Shown here: positions 6,743 through 7,074 of the stretch, in pieces | Layout of the letters: the number at the start of each line of letters is the position of its first letter | Position numbering within the stretch: the stretch's first letter is position 1 | Assembly: GCA_012521855.1 (NCBI GenBank) | Contig: JAAYLO010000243.1 | Location: 1 to 7,074, forward strand | DNA: 7,074 nt | From: Halanaerobiaceae bacterium | GTDB lineage: Bacteria; Bacillota; Halanaerobiia; Halanaerobiales; DTU029 | Direction: 5' to 3' | Translations under genes and position numbers: made by a program | Notes under the pieces: generated by a model | The model's input: the letters and a program-made list of their open reading frames with translations, nothing else | Told to the model about the DNA's origin: nothing | The model's database searches: none

Positions 6743-6761
6743 ACCTGTACTTGAATGATAT
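5927..6761 (+). repeat. Second copy of duplicated CPBP gene segment
   Basis: The partner of 4511-5345, at a constant 1416-bp offset. The conserved tail after the stop (ACCTGTACTTGAATGATAT) then runs into TACAG, which is also found right after peptide B, so the right boundary looks like a recombination joint rather than a simple copy end. Confidence 0.85.
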
Positions 6762-6830
6762 TACAGTTATACAACACACAGGTATATTGTACTGATTTAA
6801 AGCAATTACTATACTAAAGGACGGTAAAAA

Positions 6831-6875
6831 ATGGTGATACAGGTAATATCGGAAAAAAACTACACTTTTGTTTAG
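6831..6875 (+). CDS. Possible 14-codon leader ORF
   Basis: ATG 6831 opens a 14-residue frame, MVIQVISEKNYTFV, ending at TAG 6873-6875, with AAAGGA nine bases upstream. The stop codon directly abuts the TTGACA of the next promoter. It has no double-glycine motif and no recognisable family. A frame of this size is common by chance; only the ribosome-binding site argues for it. Confidence 0.2.
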   Translation: MVIQVISEKNYTFV

Positions 6876-6905
6876 TTGACAGGCAAAAATGGAATAAAGT
6901 AGAAT
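6876..6905 (+). promoter_or_regulatory. Sigma-A-like promoter of peptide C
   Basis: A perfect TTGACA (6876-6881) and TAGAAT (6900-6905, five of six) with an 18-bp spacer. Transcription should start near 6912, about 57 nt before the peptide C start. This suggests peptide C is expressed separately from the exporter operon. Unlike the exporter promoter, no full CTATA-N6-TATAG palindrome adjoins it. Confidence 0.6.
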
Positions 6906-6954
6906 AAAAATAGCGAAATACCAAAAAATGCATGTTGTGGACAAAAAACATTGA

Positions 6955-6961
6955 AAGGAGG
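6955..6961 (+). promoter_or_regulatory. Ribosome-binding site of peptide C
   Basis: AAGGAGG lies seven bases before ATG 6969, matching the arrangement at peptide A. It fixes the start codon of the truncated peptide C gene. Confidence 0.8.
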
Positions 6962-6968
6962 TTTTTAT

Positions 6969-7074
6969 ATGGAAACAGTACTTGATATTAACACCTCAGG
7001 TGTGGTTGAATTGAAGGAAAAAGATATAAAGAAAATTGAAGGCGGAATATTAGTATCTATAGCAGCAGGTATAA
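6969..7074 (+). CDS. Peptide C: third double-glycine precursor, cut by window edge
   Basis: Thirty-five codons are visible before the right edge. The 26-residue leader ends KKIEGG and has L at -12, D at -8, I at -7, I at -4 and G at -2 and -1, a conservative variant of the double-glycine consensus. It has the same length as the leader of peptide A and shares G11, E14 and L15 with it. The mature part begins ILVSIAAGI and continues beyond the window; so far it is hydrophobic, more like peptide B. It has its own promoter and a strong ribosome-binding site. The C39 exporter upstream is the probable processing enzyme. Whether it is a third bacteriocin peptide, an inducer or an immunity partner cannot be told from the visible part. 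Confidence 0.78.
   Translation, partial: METVLDINTSGVVELKEKDIKKIEGGILVSIAAGI

Larger units (their letters stand above)
6743..6968. other. Spacer between CPBP 2 and peptide C
   Basis: This 226-bp gap begins with the tail of the CPBP duplication, has a possible 14-codon ORF (6831-6875), then a strong promoter (6876-6905) and a 5' leader of about 57 nt before peptide C. ACTATAC at 6808-6814 resembles one half of the operators upstream of the exporter, but no matching second half follows. No convincing terminator is seen after CPBP 2. Confidence 0.5.

Noticed and set aside
6743..6783. ACCTGT and ACAGGT as arms of a terminator after CPBP 2
   Set aside because: The arms are only six bases, about 30 bases apart, with no T-run after them.
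6787..6815. Possible promoter TTGTAC-17-TATACT after CPBP 2
   Set aside because: The -10 is good but the -35 matches only three of six bases; the promoter at 6876-6905 is much stronger.
6808..6825. Third CTATA-type operator before peptide C
   Set aside because: Only the left half ACTATA is present; the right half position reads GACGGT, so it is not a palindrome.
6708..6944. 78-codon hydrophobic minus-strand frame between CPBP 2 and peptide C
   Set aside because: No ribosome-binding site precedes its ATG, its composition is that of random AT-rich DNA, and it runs against the peptide C promoter.

Overview
The window is AT-rich DNA with strong AAGGAGG ribosome-binding sites. The gene families fit a low-GC Firmicute, Clostridia or Halanaerobia-like; this rests on composition and families only. 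It holds most of a peptide-bacteriocin type locus in which every function needed to make and export small double-glycine peptides can be seen. No tRNA, rRNA, CRISPR array, transposase or integrase is visible.

Layout. At the left edge, on the minus strand and cut off by the window, is a regulator joining an AcoR-like GAF sensor module directly to a LuxR-type helix-turn-helix. A 404-bp divergent intergenic region follows. It carries two copies of an 18-bp inverted repeat, CTATA-N6-TATAG in type, and a good sigma-A-like promoter. The nearer palindrome runs into the -35 box, centred about 43 bp upstream of the predicted transcription start, as expected for a LuxR-type activator site. On the plus strand then come a peptidase-C39 ABC exporter (728 aa), an HlyD-type accessory protein overlapping it by ATGA, a CPBP-family membrane protein, and two small double-glycine precursors: peptide A (84 aa) and peptide B (51 aa). 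After a hairpin there is a second CPBP gene about 74 percent identical to the first, then a spacer with its own promoter, then a third double-glycine precursor (peptide C) truncated by the right edge.

How it may work. The exporter should bind the leaders, cut after Gly-Gly and move the peptides out with the HlyD partner. Peptides A and B are adjacent, differ in character (one long amphipathic, one very hydrophobic) and each carries a GxxxG motif in the mature part, so a two-peptide class IIb-like bacteriocin is the leading hypothesis. The two CPBP proteins keep all family catalytic motifs and are best guessed to be self-immunity proteins, though a role in peptide maturation cannot be excluded. 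The GAF-LuxR protein is the obvious candidate to control the operon. Exporter, HlyD and CPBP assignments are firm at family level; bacteriocin activity, immunity and operator binding are inferences.
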